64,000 nt of DNA from JBCCMF01 sp038747545 (GCA_038747545.1 JBCDJT010000008.1:1-64000); one strand, 5' to 3'. Positions 16,926 through 25,985 are shown, numbered from the stretch's first letter. Numbers and translations are program-made. Notes: generated by a model not told the origin, from the letters alone.

Positions 16926-17855
16926 CTACCTTGCGAGTGAGATGGCTTGTACGCCGCTCGGGAGAATCTGCGTCCCGGCCTTTGACGGCTCACGCGTGCT
17001 GCGTACATGTACGGGGATGCCCGCCGTTACGAGCGGATCGAGCGCTTTGCGATGCATGCCGATACGCCCCGCGTGGTTCCATGCCGCGGCCTCTCGGAGG
17101 ACAATGGTGGCGATGCGCTTCGCTTCAGGATCGACGCGTGGGTCGGCGGTGTAGATGCCGTTGGTATCGGTCCAGCGCTCCAACACGGCTGCGTTCAGGG
17201 CGGCGGCTAGCAGCGCCGCTGAGTAATCGCTGCCCCCACGCCCTAGCGTGGTTGGGTGCCCCTCCGATGTGGCTCCCAAAAACCCGGTCACAACGGGCAC
17301 CACGCCTGCAGGTAACGCCGCATACCACGACGTGACTTGGCGATACGTGGTGGCCAAGTCAACAGCAGCGTTCTGGTACGTGGCGTCAGTACGGATCAGC
17401 CGGGTAGCATCCACAGGCCGTGCAAGTACTCCAGCCTTGCTCAAGATTCGCGCCATCAGCGGCACCGACAGTCGCTCCCCTATTGCCAGCACCTCGTCGT
17501 GCAACTGTGGCGAAAGCGCGGCATCGCCGTGGACTGCGAGGCGATCGCGAAGGACGCGCAGGTGCTCCTCCAACTCATCGAGGTACGACCGGAGCGGGGC
17601 GCCGTGCAGCAGTAGCACCGCAAAGTTGCGATGGCGCTCGTGCATCCACTTGAGGTATTGCACCCGCTCGGTCCACGTCCGGCTGTCGATGAGCGCCACC
17701 AGCGTATCGGTCACGCCCGAGAGTGCCGAAGCCACCACCACCACGCGATGCGTGCCGAGGGCTTCCCGTACCAGGGTAACGAGGTGCTGCACCCGGTCGA
17801 TGGTGCCCACAGAGGTCCCACCGAATTTCATCACCTTGATGGGGAGCGGGCTCAT
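16926..17855 (-). CDS. Aspartate kinase catalytic domain, no ACT regulatory region
   Basis: 309 residues from the ATG in the ATGA overlap with metX. It phosphorylates aspartate at the head of the aspartate-family pathway. KFGGTS at 10-15, GERLS near 158, GRGGSDYSA near 218-226 and WTDTNGIYTADPR near 240 mark the amino-acid-kinase domain. The protein stops right after this domain (ending PSGVQAISLAR), whereas most aspartokinases (about 400-460 residues) carry two ACT domains for Lys/Thr feedback. Control is therefore probably transcriptional, through the SAM riboswitch. A separate regulated isozyme elsewhere in the genome is likely but not visible. Confidence 0.92.
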   Translation of the reverse strand: MSPLPIKVMKFGGTSVGTIDRVQHLVTLVREALGTHRVVVVASALSGVTDTLVALIDSRTWTERVQYLKWMHERHRNFAVLLLHGAPLRSYLDELEEHLRVLRDRLAVHGDAALSPQLHDEVLAIGERLSVPLMARILSKAGVLARPVDATRLIRTDATYQNAAVDLATTYRQVTSWYAALPAGVVPVVTGFLGATSEGHPTTLGRGGSDYSAALLAAALNAAVLERWTDTNGIYTADPRVDPEAKRIATIVLREAAAWNHAGRIGMHRKALDPLVTAGIPVHVRSTREPSKAGTQILPSGVQAISLAR

Positions 17856-18904
17856 GCGTTCACGGGCCGAGCGGCGAGGGTTGAGTAGGGTTGATGCCAT
17901 GCCAATAGGGCGTTGTTTATGGCGGTTTGTTCGATGAGGAAGCCATCGTGTCCGTACGGGCTCTCTACGACATGTAGGTGGCTGTTCGGGAGATGAGCGG
18001 CCAATTCGCGCTGCTCGTGCAGCGGGTACAGCACATCCGTGTCGATGCCGACGATGAACGTGGGCTGTGTAATGTTGGCGAGCACGCTGTGATACTCGCC
18101 GCGGCCACGCGCCACATCGTGCGTGTCCATCTGGCGCGTCAATGCAACATAGCAGTTTGCGTCGAATCGGTCGACGAGCTTCTGCCCTTGGTACTGGAGG
18201 TAGCTCTCTGCGGCAAACAGGGCTGCTGTCCCCGGTTGCTTGTCCCGGCCGAAGCGCTGATCAAACTCCTGGGCCGAGCGGTACGAGAGCATGGCCATCA
18301 TGCGGGCCGCGGCGAGCCCCTGGCGCGGCGGATCGGCTGGGTCGTAGACGCCGTCGTTCCACTTTGCGTCGGCGAAGATGGCCTGCCGCTGTGCCTCGCT
18401 CCACCCTATGCACCACGCCGAGTGCCGCCCGCCGACGGCCATCACGGCCAGCGCGTTTACATAGGCGCCGTAGAAGGACCATTCCAGCGCTTGCATCCCT
18501 CCCATCGAACCGCCGATGACAAGGTCGATGTGCTGTACCCCCAGGTGGTCCAGCACGTGCTTATGCGCCGCCACGGTGTCGCGGATCGTGAGGCTAGGAA
18601 AAGCCGCACCGTAGGCATGTCCCGTCGCAGGGACTGTCGTGAGCGGCGAGGCAGATCCGTATGGCGAACCCAGCACGTTGCACGCCACGATATAGTGTGC
18701 TGTGGGGTCGAGGATGCGGCCCGGCCCAAACATCCCGCCCCACCACGTGTCAACGTCGGGGTCGCCTGTGAGGGCGTGACAAACGAGTAGCGCATTGGTG
18801 CCTGCATCGTTCAGCGTGCCCCACGTGCGGTATGCCACAGGAGCGTGCCGGAGCGTGCCACCACGTTCAAGCGTCAGGGTTGGTATGATGTAGGTCTCTG
18901 CCAT
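17852..18904 (-). CDS. metX: Homoserine O-acetyltransferase MetX
   Basis: 350 residues from MAETYIIPTLTLERGG; 54 upstream codons are discarded because the family begins here. Alpha/beta-hydrolase-fold enzyme that acylates homoserine for methionine synthesis. CHALTGDPD (42-50), WWGGMFGPG (54-62), nucleophile Ser133 in GGSMGG, Asp in GIDTDVLYP and His in YGHDGF near the end form the expected triad. Acetyl versus succinyl use cannot be fixed by eye, but pairing with MetY favours O-acetylhomoserine. It follows metY by 73 bases and overlaps the aspartokinase start. Confidence 0.95.
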   Translation of the reverse strand: MAETYIIPTLTLERGGTLRHAPVAYRTWGTLNDAGTNALLVCHALTGDPDVDTWWGGMFGPGRILDPTAHYIVACNVLGSPYGSASPLTTVPATGHAYGAAFPSLTIRDTVAAHKHVLDHLGVQHIDLVIGGSMGGMQALEWSFYGAYVNALAVMAVGGRHSAWCIGWSEAQRQAIFADAKWNDGVYDPADPPRQGLAAARMMAMLSYRSAQEFDQRFGRDKQPGTAALFAAESYLQYQGQKLVDRFDANCYVALTRQMDTHDVARGRGEYHSVLANITQPTFIVGIDTDVLYPLHEQRELAAHLPNSHLHVVESPYGHDGFLIEQTAINNALLAWHQPYSTLAARPVNA

Positions 18905-18977
18905 GAGATGGTACGCGGGAGCATCCGATGGCGAACCACCCGATGCTCCCGCTTGTCGAAGCCTTGTGCGCAGCAGA

Positions 18978-20294
18978 TCAGGCCAAAACCGGCTCCCCGA
19001 CCGCAGCCAGCGCCTGCGCGAAGTCGGCCTTGATGTCCTCGATGTGCTCGATGCCCACCGAGACACGGATCAGGTCGGGCGTGACACCAGACGCCAACTG
19101 CTCTTCGGCGGCCAGCTGCTGGTGCGTCGTCGAGGATGGGTGAATGACCAGGGTCTTGGCATCGCCCACGTTGGCGAGGTGACTGGCCAGCTTGACGTTG
19201 TTGACGAACGCCTGCCCGGCCTCGGGGCCGCCCTCGACGCCGAAAGCCAGCACGGCGCCGAAGCCATGGTTCAGCAGCTTTTTTGCGCGCTCGTGGTACG
19301 GATGACTCTCTAGCCCGGGGTAGCTGACCCACTTGACCTGCTCCTGCTGCTGGAGCCACTTGGCGAGTTCAAGCGCGTTGTCGACCGAGCGCTGGACGCG
19401 CAGCGAGAGCGTTTCGAGCCCCTGAAGCAAGAGGAACGAGCCGAACGGGTTCTGCGACGGACCGAAGTCACGCAGGCCTTCCACACGGGCACGAATGATG
19501 AATGACACGTTGGCGCCCACGACGCCGTCGGGGCCAAAGACCTCCCAGAAGTTAAGGCCGTGATAGCCGGGCGAGGGCGTGGTGAAGGACGGGAAGCGGC
19601 CGTTATCCCACGGGAACGTGCCGCCGTCCACGATGACGCCACCGATGGTAGTGCCGTGCCCACCGATCCACTTGGTCGCGCTCGCCGTCACGATATTTGC
19701 GCCGTGCTCAAGGGGCCGGAACAGGTAGCCGCCCGCACCGAAGGTATTGTCCACAACCAGCGGCACACCATGCGACTCAGCGATCTTGGCGATGCGCTCG
19801 AAGTCGGGGATGTTGAAGCGCGGGTTGCCGATGGTTTCGAGGTAGATCGCCTTCGTCTTGTCGTCGATTAGGGCCTCGATGGAGTCGGGATCATCGCCAT
19901 CGGCGAAGCGCACGTTGATGCCTAAGCGCGGGAAGCTGACCTTGAACTGGTTGTAGGTGCCGCCATAGAGGAAGCTCGTAGAGACAATGTTGTCTCCGGC
20001 CTCGGCCAAGGTGGTCAGCGCCAGAAACTGTGCCGCCTGCCCCGATGCGGTGGCGAGCGCGGCCACGCCCCCTTCGAGCGCGGCCACACGCTCCTCGAAC
20101 ACCGCCGTCGTCGGGTTCATGATGCGGGTGTAAATGTTGCCGAATTCTTTTAGCGCAAAGAGATTGGCCCCATGTGCCGCGTCGTTGAAGACGAACGACG
20201 TAGTAGCGTAGATGGGAACGGCTCGCGAGTTGGTCGACGAGTCAGGCGATTGCCCTGCGTGCAGTTGCAGGGTTTCAAAACGGTAATCACTCAT
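18978..20294 (-). CDS. metY: O-acetylhomoserine sulfhydrylase MetY
   Basis: 438 residues from MSDYRFETLQLHAGQ. PLP enzyme of the Cys/Met metabolism family that makes homocysteine from O-acetylhomoserine and sulfide. YTRIMNPTT (55-63), the PLP-stacking FLYGGTY (108-114), DNTFGAGGYL (182-191) and the PLP lysine K208 in ASATKW are visible. The long insert after GGHGTTIGGV and total length over 420 separate MetY from gamma-synthase MetB. First gene after the SAM-I riboswitch; the 145-base leader between the riboswitch terminator and the ATG contains a small GTAA-capped hairpin. Confidence 0.96.
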   Translation of the reverse strand: MSDYRFETLQLHAGQSPDSSTNSRAVPIYATTSFVFNDAAHGANLFALKEFGNIYTRIMNPTTAVFEERVAALEGGVAALATASGQAAQFLALTTLAEAGDNIVSTSFLYGGTYNQFKVSFPRLGINVRFADGDDPDSIEALIDDKTKAIYLETIGNPRFNIPDFERIAKIAESHGVPLVVDNTFGAGGYLFRPLEHGANIVTASATKWIGGHGTTIGGVIVDGGTFPWDNGRFPSFTTPSPGYHGLNFWEVFGPDGVVGANVSFIIRARVEGLRDFGPSQNPFGSFLLLQGLETLSLRVQRSVDNALELAKWLQQQEQVKWVSYPGLESHPYHERAKKLLNHGFGAVLAFGVEGGPEAGQAFVNNVKLASHLANVGDAKTLVIHPSSTTHQQLAAEEQLASGVTPDLIRVSVGIEHIEDIKADFAQALAAVGEPVLA

Positions 20295-20439
20295 GATGGT
20301 GTGGTTGCAGGTTGGGTTATGGTAAGAGCTACCGAGTGCCGACGTTACCGTCGGGGCACCCTCAACAAACAACCATCCAGGGCATCTGGGCTCGCCGGCG
20401 AGCCTGTCAGCCGATACTTCCTGACACAGGATGAGGCCA

Positions 20440-20479
20440 TAAAAAAGCCTCCATCCGCGTCAGATGTGCGGAGGAGGCG
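20440..20479 (-). terminator. Riboswitch-linked intrinsic terminator
   Basis: On the minus strand GCCTCCTCCGC pairs with GCGGATGGAGGC (single-base bulge) and is followed by six T. It lies 33 bases past the SAM-I aptamer and 145 bases before metY, the place expected for a premature terminator used when SAM is bound. Confidence 0.85.
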
Positions 20480-20512
20480 CGATCCCAGCCATGCCGGGTG
20501 CTTATCCTACCG

Positions 20513-20645
20513 CTCATCTTTCCCTGCCCGCATGGGCTGAGTAGGAGTTGGCACCTTTCGCGTCGTATGCGGCGTGGTGTAGCCGCCCGCGAAGCGCGGT
20601 TGCCAGGGTTTCAACGGGCCTAATCCCTCCACCCTTCTGGATGAG
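20513..20645 (-). promoter_or_regulatory. SAM-I (S-box) riboswitch aptamer
   Basis: Minus strand. The P1 stem CTCATC (20645-20640) pairs with GATGAG (20518-20513). The conserved core follows in order: AGAAGGGTGGAGGGA, TAGGCCC, GTTGAAACCCTGGCAACC, a variable P3/P4 region, AAGGTGCCAACTCC, and GGGAAAGATGAG. These are the S-box consensus blocks. The aptamer precedes a terminator and the metY-metX-aspartokinase-asd operon, so high SAM should switch the operon off. Identification from consensus is very firm. Confidence 0.96.
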
Positions 20646-20673
20646 CTGTCAGAAACATCGTTTCATGCTGTGT

Positions 20674-20703
20674 CAAATCTACTGATCGAATGACTTGTTC
20701 CAA
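20674..20703 (-). promoter_or_regulatory. Candidate promoter of the methionine operon
   Basis: Minus strand TTGGAA (20703-20698), 16 bases, TAGATT (20681-20676). The same bases also read as a Bacteroidota-type TAGATTTG (-7) with TTG 19 bases upstream. Transcription would begin about 25 bases before the riboswitch P1 stem. Confidence 0.5.
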
Positions 20704-20851
20704 CAGCGGGTTCGTTTTTTACCAGCACAAAAGCGCTACCATGCATGCCACGCGGTTTGTTTTTGCAAAATGCAGACGGTCGCTCCCTTCACCTGCGCAA
20801 CCTGCCACGGTATGTTGAGAGCCCGTTGCTCCAGCATCCACCACTTTACGC

Positions 20852-21724
20852 ATGAACCTCATCGACGGTAAAGCCATCGCCGCGCAGGTACGCGCCGACG
20901 TACGCCAACAGGTAGACCAATGGACCGCCCAAGGACACCGCCCCCCGTTCCTCTCCGTCGTGCTCGTCGGCGACAACCCGGCCTCGGCGTCCTATGTGCG
21001 CGGCAAGGCTAAGGCCGCTGGTTTGGCCGGCATCGGCAGTGATACGCTCCGCTACGAGGCCGACATTTCCGAAGCTGACCTCCTCGCTGTCATCGCTAGG
21101 CTCAATGCGGATGCGAACGTGGACGGCATCCTGGTCCAACTGCCCTTACCCAGTCACATCGACGCCAACAAGGTGATCGAGGCTATCGATCCGGCGAAGG
21201 ATGTGGACGGTTTTCACCCCATCAACGTTGGCAACCTCGTCATTGGGCGCCCCGCGTTCCCCCCCGCCACGCCGTCGGGCATCGTGGAGATGATCAGGCG
21301 GACGGGTATCGAGACGTCGGGCGCACACGCCGTTGTGTTGGGCCGCAGCAACATCGTCGGCAAGCCGATGGCGACGCTGCTGCTACAGCGCGGGCTGGAC
21401 GCCACCGTCACGGTGTGCCATAGCCGCACCAAAGACCTCGGCGACCTGACGCGCCAAGCGGACATCCTCATCGCCGCCATTGGGCGCCCGCATTTTGTCA
21501 CAGCCGACATGGTAAAAGACGGCGCGGTAGTCATCGACGTAGGCATCAACCGTGTGGAGGATGCCAGCCGCGAGCGCGGCTACCGCTTGGTCGGCGATGT
21601 AGACTTCAACGCCGTCAAGGAGAAGGCCGCCGCCATCACCCCAGTCCCCGGCGGTGTGGGGCCGATGACGATTGCGATGCTGCTTAAGAACACGTTCGCC
21701 GCGGCACGTGGGACGTTTGATTGA
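20852..21724 (+). CDS. folD: Methylenetetrahydrofolate dehydrogenase / cyclohydrolase FolD
   Basis: 290 residues, usual length. Bifunctional NADP enzyme that interconverts 5,10-methylene-, methenyl- and 10-formyl-THF in the cytoplasm. SASYVRGKAKAAG (with the Tyr and Lys of the active site, near 48-54), GILVQLPLP (about 90-98), VLGRSNIVGKPMA (near 162-174) and PVPGGVGPMT near the C-terminus are family signatures. It is divergent from the methionine operon; the 206 bases between the folD start and the riboswitch hold the promoters for both sides. One-carbon units made here feed methionine synthesis. Confidence 0.98.
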   Translation: MNLIDGKAIAAQVRADVRQQVDQWTAQGHRPPFLSVVLVGDNPASASYVRGKAKAAGLAGIGSDTLRYEADISEADLLAVIARLNADANVDGILVQLPLPSHIDANKVIEAIDPAKDVDGFHPINVGNLVIGRPAFPPATPSGIVEMIRRTGIETSGAHAVVLGRSNIVGKPMATLLLQRGLDATVTVCHSRTKDLGDLTRQADILIAAIGRPHFVTADMVKDGAVVIDVGINRVEDASRERGYRLVGDVDFNAVKEKAAAITPVPGGVGPMTIAMLLKNTFAAARGTFD

Positions 21725-21795
21725 GTGCGCCACGGGACCTAACGATCACGTATCTTCACTGGTAACACGTCCCTCCTCCTCGCCCTGCTTAGCTG

Positions 21796-22893
21796 ATGCT
21801 GCAGCTTACGCCCCAAAACGCCCCGAGCATACAGGCACGCATCGACAGTCTGCTCGCTAACGGCGTACCCGCCGACTCGCTGCTGGCCGACAGCCTCCTC
21901 GCCGACAGCCTCCTTGCTGCCGAGAACGTGCGCGTGGCCGACTCGCTGCAAGCCGCCGCAGACAGCGCTGACACACTGGGCCGGGTCAGCCGCGAAGTGA
22001 GCGAGGCAGGTCGATTGTTAGTCCAGGGCGAGTTTGAGCAGGTCTATGACCGTTTTGTCAGCGGCTTCGCGGATCTGCTGGTCGAGTTCGTCCCACTTTT
22101 GCTGTCCGCACTTTTTGTCTTTCTCTTCTTCTACACCGCCTTTCGCGTCGTCCAGCGCGTGCTCATCAGCTTCTTGCGCCGGAGCAGCAAGGTGGATGCC
22201 AGCTTACAAAGCCTGTTGCTGCGCCTCTTCCGCATCATCGGGTGGACGTTCATCGTGATCATGGTGATGGCGCAGTTTAGGATCGATGTGACGGCGCTGC
22301 TCACAGGCCTCGGGATCGTCGGTATCGCGGTGGGTTTTGCGGCTAAGGACTCGCTGGAGAACTTTATCTCCGGCGTCACCATCCTGCTCGACCGTCCCTT
22401 CGTCGTGGGCGACATGATTGATGTGGAAGGGACGTATGGGGAGGTGCAGGAGATCACGCTGCGCTCGACGCGCGTGAAGACGCTCACCAACGAGGTCATG
22501 GTGATGCCCAACCTGCTCATGGTGAACCAGAAGCTAGTTAACCACGCCAAGGTGCTCCCGCTCCGCGTAGACATCGCTTTTGGCATCGCCTACAAAGAGG
22601 ACCCACGGCAAGCGCGCGACGTGGCGCTCCAACTCACCGAAGGCGACAGCCGCTTGCACCCCGATTATGCCCCCACAGTAGCCGTCACAGAGCTGGCCGA
22701 TTCCAGCGTCAATATGACGCTTCGGGTGTTCGTCAAAGATGCGCGGCAAGAGGTACCCGTTCGCTCGGATTACCTCGAAGCCATCCACCGCGCCTTCAAC
22801 GACGCCGACATCGAGATCCCCTTCCCGCATCTGCAGCTCTTCGTGGACGAAGCCAAGGGCTTGCACGACTCCACGCTGTTTCAACAGAATTAA
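21796..22893 (+). CDS. MscS-family mechanosensitive channel with DSLLA-repeat N-terminus
   Basis: 365 residues. Residues about 95-185 hold three membrane segments; the pore helix and beta domain show GIAVGFAAKDSLENFISGVTI and DRPFVVGDMIDVEG, which are MscS signatures, and a cytoplasmic alpha/beta domain ends the protein (IPFPHLQLFV). It should release solutes on hypo-osmotic shock. The first 60 residues are unusual: they contain tandem ADSLL units (about 25-41) and more DS pairs, with no cleavable signal peptide. The gene is 71 bases after folD, same strand. Confidence 0.93.
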   Translation: MLQLTPQNAPSIQARIDSLLANGVPADSLLADSLLADSLLAAENVRVADSLQAAADSADTLGRVSREVSEAGRLLVQGEFEQVYDRFVSGFADLLVEFVPLLLSALFVFLFFYTAFRVVQRVLISFLRRSSKVDASLQSLLLRLFRIIGWTFIVIMVMAQFRIDVTALLTGLGIVGIAVGFAAKDSLENFISGVTILLDRPFVVGDMIDVEGTYGEVQEITLRSTRVKTLTNEVMVMPNLLMVNQKLVNHAKVLPLRVDIAFGIAYKEDPRQARDVALQLTEGDSRLHPDYAPTVAVTELADSSVNMTLRVFVKDARQEVPVRSDYLEAIHRAFNDADIEIPFPHLQLFVDEAKGLHDSTLFQQN

Positions 22894-22913
22894 CGCACCC
22901 GCCACATGCTCGC

Positions 22914-22942
22914 TTGAACCTTGGCGAAAGGTGGCGCATAGT
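22914..22942 (+). promoter_or_regulatory. Candidate promoter of the pentose-phosphate operon
   Basis: TTGAAC, 17 bases, CATAGT (each 4/6 to consensus), beginning 20 bases after the MscS stop and ending 71 bases before the gnd ATG. Confidence 0.45.
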
Positions 22943-23013
22943 TACGGCGTCGTAACACCATGGCAGCGCGGTGCTGCCTCATCGTTTCCTCCAGCTATCC
23001 CCTCGCTCAACAT

Positions 23014-24471
23014 ATGCCTGAAGCAACCGCTGACATCGGCCTGATTGGCTTAGCCGTTATGGGCCAGAACTTGGTCCTCAACATGAACGACCACGGCTTT
23101 ACGGTGGCCGTCTATAACCGCACGACCTCGAAAGTTGACGCCTTCCTGGCCGACGAAGCCAAAGGTACCAACGTCATCGGTACGCACAGCGTGGAGGAAC
23201 TGCTGGCCCGCCTAAAACGCCCGCGGCGCGTGATGCTGATGGTGAAAGCAGGCGGCGCGGTCGACAAGGTGATTGAGCAGCTGCTCCCCCACCTCGACGA
23301 GGGCGACATCATCATCGACGGCGGCAACTCGTACTACCCCGACTCTATCCGCCGTACCAAAGCCCTCAAAGAGAAAGGCATCCTGTTCGTCGGCTCGGGC
23401 GTGTCCGGTGGCGAGGAGGGCGCGCGCTTCGGCCCGTCGATCATGCCGGGCGGCGCGCCCGAGGCATGGCCGCATGTGCAGCCCATCCTACAAGCCATCG
23501 CCGCCAAGGTTGAGGACGGCACACCGTGCTGCGACTGGGTGGGCGAAGACGGCGCCGGGCACTTTGTCAAGATGGTACACAATGGCATTGAGTACGGCGA
23601 CATGCAGCTCATCGCCGAAGCCTATCACCTGATGAAGGTGCTGCTCGACATGAGCAATGACGAGATGGCGGAGGTCTTCAAAGGCTGGAACAGCGGCAAG
23701 CTCGACTCCTACCTCATCGAGATCACCGGCGAGATCCTGAGCTACCGCGACGCGGACGGGACGGCCACGCTCGACGTCATCCTCGACGCTGCGGGCCAGA
23801 AAGGCACCGGCAAGTGGACGGCCATTGACGCGATGGAGCACGACATCCCCCTCACGCTCATCAGCGAGGCCGTCTTCGCGCGCTTCCTCTCGGCATTGAA
23901 AGATGAGCGGACGACGGCAGCGGGCATCCTCAGCGGTCCCGAAACCGCATTCACCTCGGACAAGAGCGCCTTCATCGACGACATCCGCGACGCGCTCTAC
24001 GCCTCCAAGATTATCTCGTACACGCAAGGCTATATGCTGATGCGCGCGGCGGCAGCCGAGTACGACTGGAACCTGAACTACGGCGGCGTAGCGCTCATGT
24101 GGCGCGAGGGCTGCATCATCCGCTCGGCGTTCCTGGGCGACATCAAGGCGGCGTACGACAAGGACCCGAACCTCGTCAACCTCCTCTTCGACGACTTCTT
24201 CCACGAGGCCATCGACCAGGCCCAGGCGGCGTGGCGACGCGTAATCGCCACGGCGGCGCTGCACGGCCTGCCCGTCCCCGCTATGTCGAGCGCGCTGGCG
24301 TTCTACGACGGCTACCGCCACGAGCGGCTGCCCGCTAACATGATCCAGGCCCAACGCGATTACTTTGGCGCACACACCTACGCCCGGGTCGACCGTCCGC
24401 GTGACGAGCACTTCCACACCAACTGGACAGGCACGGGCGGTGACACCACCGCTGGCACGTACGACGCGTAG
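23014..24471 (+). CDS. gnd: 6-phosphogluconate dehydrogenase (decarboxylating)
   Basis: 485 residues from MPEATADIGLIGLAVMGQN; an earlier frame start adds 18 unneeded codons. Converts 6-phosphogluconate to ribulose 5-phosphate with NADP. GLAVMGQNL (about 10-18), DGGNSYYPDS, SGVSGGEEGAR and HFVKMVHNGIEYGDMQ with the catalytic Lys and Glu are present, and length matches the dimeric long form. The C-terminus is slightly extended after HFHTNW. First gene of the oxidative pentose-phosphate operon; zwf follows after 74 bases. Confidence 0.98.
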   Translation: MPEATADIGLIGLAVMGQNLVLNMNDHGFTVAVYNRTTSKVDAFLADEAKGTNVIGTHSVEELLARLKRPRRVMLMVKAGGAVDKVIEQLLPHLDEGDIIIDGGNSYYPDSIRRTKALKEKGILFVGSGVSGGEEGARFGPSIMPGGAPEAWPHVQPILQAIAAKVEDGTPCCDWVGEDGAGHFVKMVHNGIEYGDMQLIAEAYHLMKVLLDMSNDEMAEVFKGWNSGKLDSYLIEITGEILSYRDADGTATLDVILDAAGQKGTGKWTAIDAMEHDIPLTLISEAVFARFLSALKDERTTAAGILSGPETAFTSDKSAFIDDIRDALYASKIISYTQGYMLMRAAAAEYDWNLNYGGVALMWREGCIIRSAFLGDIKAAYDKDPNLVNLLFDDFFHEAIDQAQAAWRRVIATAALHGLPVPAMSSALAFYDGYRHERLPANMIQAQRDYFGAHTYARVDRPRDEHFHTNWTGTGGDTTAGTYDA

Positions 24472-24545
24472 TTCGGCCACTGTTGGGGAGCTAACGGTAC
24501 TGCACAGCACGACGCGGCGCCCCACCACCATCGACCCAAGGAATC

Positions 24546-25985
24546 ATGCTTCAACCGCACATTTACGTCGTCTTCGGCGCGACGGGTGACCTCATGCAGC
24601 GTAAGCTCTTGCCCGCGCTGTACGACATGTACAAAGATGACGAAGGCAACGGCCCTTATCTCATCCTCGGCGTCTCGCGCTCGGCTCTCTCCGACGACGA
24701 CTTCCGCACCAACTCCATCGCCTCGCTCCAGAAGTTCGCGAAGCTGGACGCAGACACCGCTACCGAGTGGGCCAACCAGACGCTGTTCTTCCAGTCGATC
24801 GGCAAGCAGGAGGCTTCCGATTTCAAAGCCCTAGCGGAGCGGCTGGACGCGCTGGAGGCCGAGCACGACCTGCCGGGTAACCGCGTCATCTACCTCTCGC
24901 TGCCGCCCTCAGCGTTCCGTGACTCCATCGAGCACCTGGCCGATGCCGGGCTCAACGCGTCGGAAGGCTGGACGCGACTCGTGATCGAGAAGCCGTTTGG
25001 GCACGACCTGGAGTCGGCGCGGGCGCTCAACGACTTCGTCCACCAGTATTACAGCGAAGACCAGATCTACCGGATCGACCATTACCTCGGCAAGGAGACC
25101 GTGCAGAACCTGCTTGTCTTCCGCTTTGCCAACGCGATCTTCGAGCCACTCTGGAATCGCAATCAGATCGAACGCGTGGACATCGTGGTGACCGAGGCGC
25201 TGGGCGTAGGCAGCCGGGCGGGCTACTACGACAAGAGCGGCGCCCTCCGCGACATGCTGCAAAACCATATCTCGCAACTGCTAACGCTGACGGCAATGGA
25301 AGCCCCTGCGAAAGCGGATGCTGATTCCATCAGGCGTGAGAAGGTGAAGGTGCTGCACAGCATCCGTGAGCTGGATCTGGACGACGTGATCCGTGGACAA
25401 TACACCGCAGGCACGCTCGACGGCGAGGACGTGCAGGGCTACCTCGACGAGGATGGCGTGCCGGAAGACTCGACCACCGAGACGTTCGTGGCGCTGCGGC
25501 TGTTCATCGACAACTGGCGCTGGCAGGGCGTCCCGTTCGTATTGCAAACGGGCAAGCGGTTGCCGCGCCGCCTCACGCGCATCGCCGTCACCTTCAAGCG
25601 CCCGCCCGTGGCCTTGTTCGACGGCCTCGACTGCAACATCGTCTCAAACGTGCTGCATATCACCATCCAGCCCGACGAAGGCTTCTCGCTCGGCTTCGAG
25701 GTCAAGGAGCCGGGCAGTGGCTACCGCGCGCGCTTCCAGCGCCTGTCATATCGCTATGGGGAAGACTTCGGCGAACTCCCCGACGCCTACCGCACGCTCC
25801 TGGCCGACGTGGTACGCGGCGACCCGACGCTGTTTGTGCATTCCGAAGAGGTAGAAACGGCGTGGGCGATCTACGAACCCATACTCCGAGAGCAGACGCC
25901 CATTCACGACTATGCTGCGGGCACGCTAGGTCCGAAGGCGGTCAACAGCCTCACTGACCTATTCCAGATTTACGACGAATCGTAA
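24546..25985 (+). CDS. zwf: Glucose-6-phosphate dehydrogenase
   Basis: 479 residues. Oxidises glucose 6-phosphate to 6-phosphogluconolactone with NADP, the entry step of the pentose-phosphate pathway. The N-terminal VVFGATGDLMQRKLLPAL is the coenzyme-binding loop; EKPFGHDLESA and RIDHYLGKETVQN contain the substrate-binding and catalytic His/Lys residues; LQTGKRLPRR lies in the C-terminal domain. An AAGGAA Shine-Dalgarno sits just before the ATG. Its product is the substrate of Pgl, encoded two genes downstream, with a pair of small genes between them. Confidence 0.98.
   Translation: MLQPHIYVVFGATGDLMQRKLLPALYDMYKDDEGNGPYLILGVSRSALSDDDFRTNSIASLQKFAKLDADTATEWANQTLFFQSIGKQEASDFKALAERLDALEAEHDLPGNRVIYLSLPPSAFRDSIEHLADAGLNASEGWTRLVIEKPFGHDLESARALNDFVHQYYSEDQIYRIDHYLGKETVQNLLVFRFANAIFEPLWNRNQIERVDIVVTEALGVGSRAGYYDKSGALRDMLQNHISQLLTLTAMEAPAKADADSIRREKVKVLHSIRELDLDDVIRGQYTAGTLDGEDVQGYLDEDGVPEDSTTETFVALRLFIDNWRWQGVPFVLQTGKRLPRRLTRIAVTFKRPPVALFDGLDCNIVSNVLHITIQPDEGFSLGFEVKEPGSGYRARFQRLSYRYGEDFGELPDAYRTLLADVVRGDPTLFVHSEEVETAWAIYEPILREQTPIHDYAAGTLGPKAVNSLTDLFQIYDES

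Noticed and set aside
20652..20680. TTGACA at 20676-20671 as the -35 box of the methionine operon
   Set aside because: No -10-like hexamer lies 16-18 bases downstream, and the start would fall inside the riboswitch P1 stem.
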